NCBI GenBank assembly: GCA_007122565.1
Contig: SKTJ01000114.1
Span: 1-6,161 of the forward strand
Origin: Syntrophomonadaceae bacterium
GTDB lineage: Bacteria > Bacillota > Dethiobacteria > DTU022 > UBA8154
DNA length: 6,161 bases
Reading direction: 5' to 3'
The notes under the pieces are model-generated. The model searched no databases, was not told the origin of the DNA, and saw only the letters and a program-made list of their open reading frames with translations. Shown here piece by piece: positions 5,453 through 6,161 of the stretch. Numbering within the stretch: the stretch's first letter is position 1; every line of letters begins with the position of its first letter. The position numbers and the translations under genes are program-made.

Positions 5453-5562
5453 ACGAGTGAACTCGTTTCAGCAAAGCTGAAAACATCGGGGAATCAAGTG
5501 GAGAGTCTACTCCACCTGATTGAAAAGGCCCACCTACGCTATGCTTAGAGGTGGGGGTCTTA
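5453..5562 (+). mobile_element. Hairpin-rich probable IS200/IS605 (tnpB 3' end / omega-RNA-like) remnant
   Basis: Four successive stem-loops fill this spacer: ACGAGT/ACTCGT (5453-5458/5461-5466), TTTCAGC/GCTGAAA (5466-5472/5476-5482), AATCAaGTGGAG/CTCCACcTGATT (5492-5503/5510-5521) and CCCACCT/AGGTGGG (5529-5535/5549-5555). The frame 5461-5523 is open to a TGA and reads KAENIGESSGESTPPD near its end. This recalls the GE(E)SSG-type tails of TnpB (IS605 OrfB) proteins, and a CCCACC/GGTGGG hairpin just beyond the stop recalls the right end of such elements. No other tnpB sequence is present, so any element is a truncated relic. The identification rests on memory of the family and is tentative; a plain structured spacer is the alternative. 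Confidence 0.4.
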
Positions 5563-5646
5563 AACCCAAAAGAAAAATCAGGATAAAAGAGCCAGCGAAT
5601 TCACTTAAGATTGCTGGTATTGCTTAGGGCAAGTTGTTTCTTCCGT

Positions 5647-5652
5647 TATAAT
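5647..5652 (+). promoter_or_regulatory. Possible -10 box for mtnP
   Basis: A perfect TATAAT lies 15 bases before the SD of the next gene. No good -35 exists at 16-18 bases (TTAGGG at 17); TTGCTT lies 21 bases upstream. If used, transcription starts near 5659 and the leader is only about 43 nt. Confidence 0.4.
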
Positions 5653-5662
5653 GCGGATAGAG

Positions 5663-5673
5663 AAAAGGAGGTG
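5663..5673 (+). promoter_or_regulatory. Strong Shine-Dalgarno unusually far from the mtnP ATG
   Basis: AAAAGGAGGTG is a near-perfect SD, but 30 bases separate its GGAGG from ATG 5702, far beyond the usual 5-10. Between them lie the hairpin CCGGC-TTGTTT-GCCGG (5677-5692) and a TTG codon at 5682 that is at normal distance from this SD. Confidence 0.8.
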
Positions 5674-5681
5674 TTTCCGGC

Positions 5682-5705
5682 TTGTTTGCCGGGGTATACT
5701 TATGA
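5682..5705 (+). CDS. Possible seven-codon leader peptide coupled to mtnP
   Basis: TTG at 5682 is ten bases after GGAGG (5667-5671) and begins a seven-codon frame (M-F-A-G-V-Y-L). Its TGA stop (5703-5705) overlaps the mtnP ATG (5702-5704) as ATGA, the classic geometry of translational coupling. Alternatively the hairpin 5677-5692, whose loop holds this TTG, folds and brings the SD to an effective 14 bases from the ATG. It is too short to judge by composition; conservation is the only test. Confidence 0.35.
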   Translation: MFAGVYL

Positions 5706-6161
5706 AAGCAAGATTGGCCATTATCGGCGGAACGGGTTTCTATGATCCGGGTATGGTAGATAACCTGCAGCAGTTAGAGGTTAAAACATCTTACGGTGCA
5801 GTGCCGTACCAAATTGGCGATTATCACGGCAGAGAGGTTGTCTTCCTGGCTCGCCATGGTAAGGAGCACAACCTGCCGCCGCACCGCGTGAATTATCGTG
5901 CTAATATGTGGGCCCTGCGTAAACTGGGAGTGGAGTATGTGCTCAGCACAACGGCGGTTGGTTCGTTGCGAGAGGAGATCCCCCCGGGGATGCTTGTTGT
6001 GCTTGACCAGTTTATCGATTTTACGAAATACCGGGAACACACCTTTTACGATGGAACAGAAGGAGAGGTTGTACACACCGATTTCACCGAGCCTTACTGC
6101 CCTGTACTTCGTCAAACTCTCTCCCGTACACTGAGCCAAAATGGTGTTCCTTTTCGGGAGA
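5702..6161 (+). CDS. mtnP: S-methyl-5'-thioadenosine phosphorylase family (PNP/MTAP), 3' end outside window
   Basis: The first 153 residues of a purine nucleoside phosphorylase of the MTAP branch, running off the right edge. The family cleaves methylthioadenosine (or the related 5'-deoxy/6-oxo nucleoside) with phosphate, releasing the base and a 1-phosphorylated ribose. Visible motifs: IIGGTGFY (7-14, phosphate binding), ARHGKEHNLPPHRVNYRAN (50-68, with phosphate-contacting Arg51-His52), STTAVGSL (82-89, where human MTAP has TTACGSL) and DQFIDFTKYREHTFYDG (102-118). Phe107 replaces the Arg of the IDRTT motif. The Asp residues that distinguish 6-amino from 6-oxo purines lie beyond the window, so specificity is open. 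ATG 5702 fits the family N-terminus; no in-frame start lies between it and the distant SD. Position after ahcY fits salvage of SAM by-products. Confidence 0.9.
   Translation, partial: MKARLAIIGGTGFYDPGMVDNLQQLEVKTSYGAVPYQIGDYHGREVVFLARHGKEHNLPPHRVNYRANMWALRKLGVEYVLSTTAVGSLREEIPPGMLVVLDQFIDFTKYREHTFYDGTEGEVVHTDFTEPYCPVLRQTLSRTLSQNGVPFRE

Noticed and set aside
5436..5701. CRISPR-like array in the hairpin-rich spacer
   Set aside because: The four stem-loops have different sequences and no regularly spaced direct repeats, so it is not a CRISPR array.
5774..6139. Frames antisense to and overlapping the MTA phosphorylase gene
   Set aside because: The true coding frame from 5702 shows all N-terminal PNP/MTAP motifs and stays open to the window end; the others are shadows.

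Overview
The window looks like a chromosomal segment of an anaerobic Gram-positive bacterium, most likely a Clostridia/Peptococcaceae-type Firmicute. The clues are strong AGGAGG-type ribosome binding sites, frequent GTG/TTG starts, tRNA genes that all encode their CCA end, compact Rho-independent terminators, a membrane-type formate dehydrogenase and an archaeal/Thermotoga-type adenosylhomocysteinase. Genus and species cannot be read from the sequence alone.

Layout. (1) Positions 2-1527 hold the 3' end of a formate dehydrogenase-N type alpha (molybdopterin) gene. It overlaps by one base the complete gene for its four-cluster iron-sulfur beta subunit. The unit ends in a strong terminator at 1557-1586 with no cytochrome b (gamma) gene downstream. 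(2) Positions 1693-2355 hold an orphan NarL/LuxR-type response regulator with its own TTGTAA-17-TATAAT promoter. That promoter overlaps the longest-ORF start and argues for the GTG start at 1693. A run of nine G lies in its receiver domain. (3) Convergent to it, on the minus strand, is a six-TPR cytoplasmic protein of unknown function (3394-2420). A 14-nt tandem repeat sits between the two. (4) Divergent from the TPR gene is a four-tRNA operon, Thr(TGT)-Tyr(GTA)-Lys(TTT)-Leu(CAG), with a near-consensus promoter (TTGACG-17-TATACT) and a textbook terminator. (5) Positions 4179-5435 hold an ahcY-type gene. After a 266-bp structured spacer comes the 5' part of an MTA phosphorylase-family gene, cut by the window edge.

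Functional picture. The formate dehydrogenase pair belongs to anaerobic respiratory or syntrophic electron transfer. The regulator and the TPR protein have no visible partner. ahcY and mtnP belong together as salvage of the two SAM by-products, S-adenosylhomocysteine and methylthioadenosine. Whether they act on the adenine or the deaminated (inosine) forms cannot be settled here.

The least ordinary pieces are the spacer before mtnP and the mtnP leader. The spacer carries a run of hairpins and a short open frame resembling the 3' end of an IS200/IS605 tnpB (omega-RNA-like) remnant. In the leader the strong Shine-Dalgarno lies about 30 nt from the ATG, with a hairpin and a possible seven-codon coupled mini-ORF between them. 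No CRISPR array, intact transposase, recognised riboswitch or rRNA is visible.
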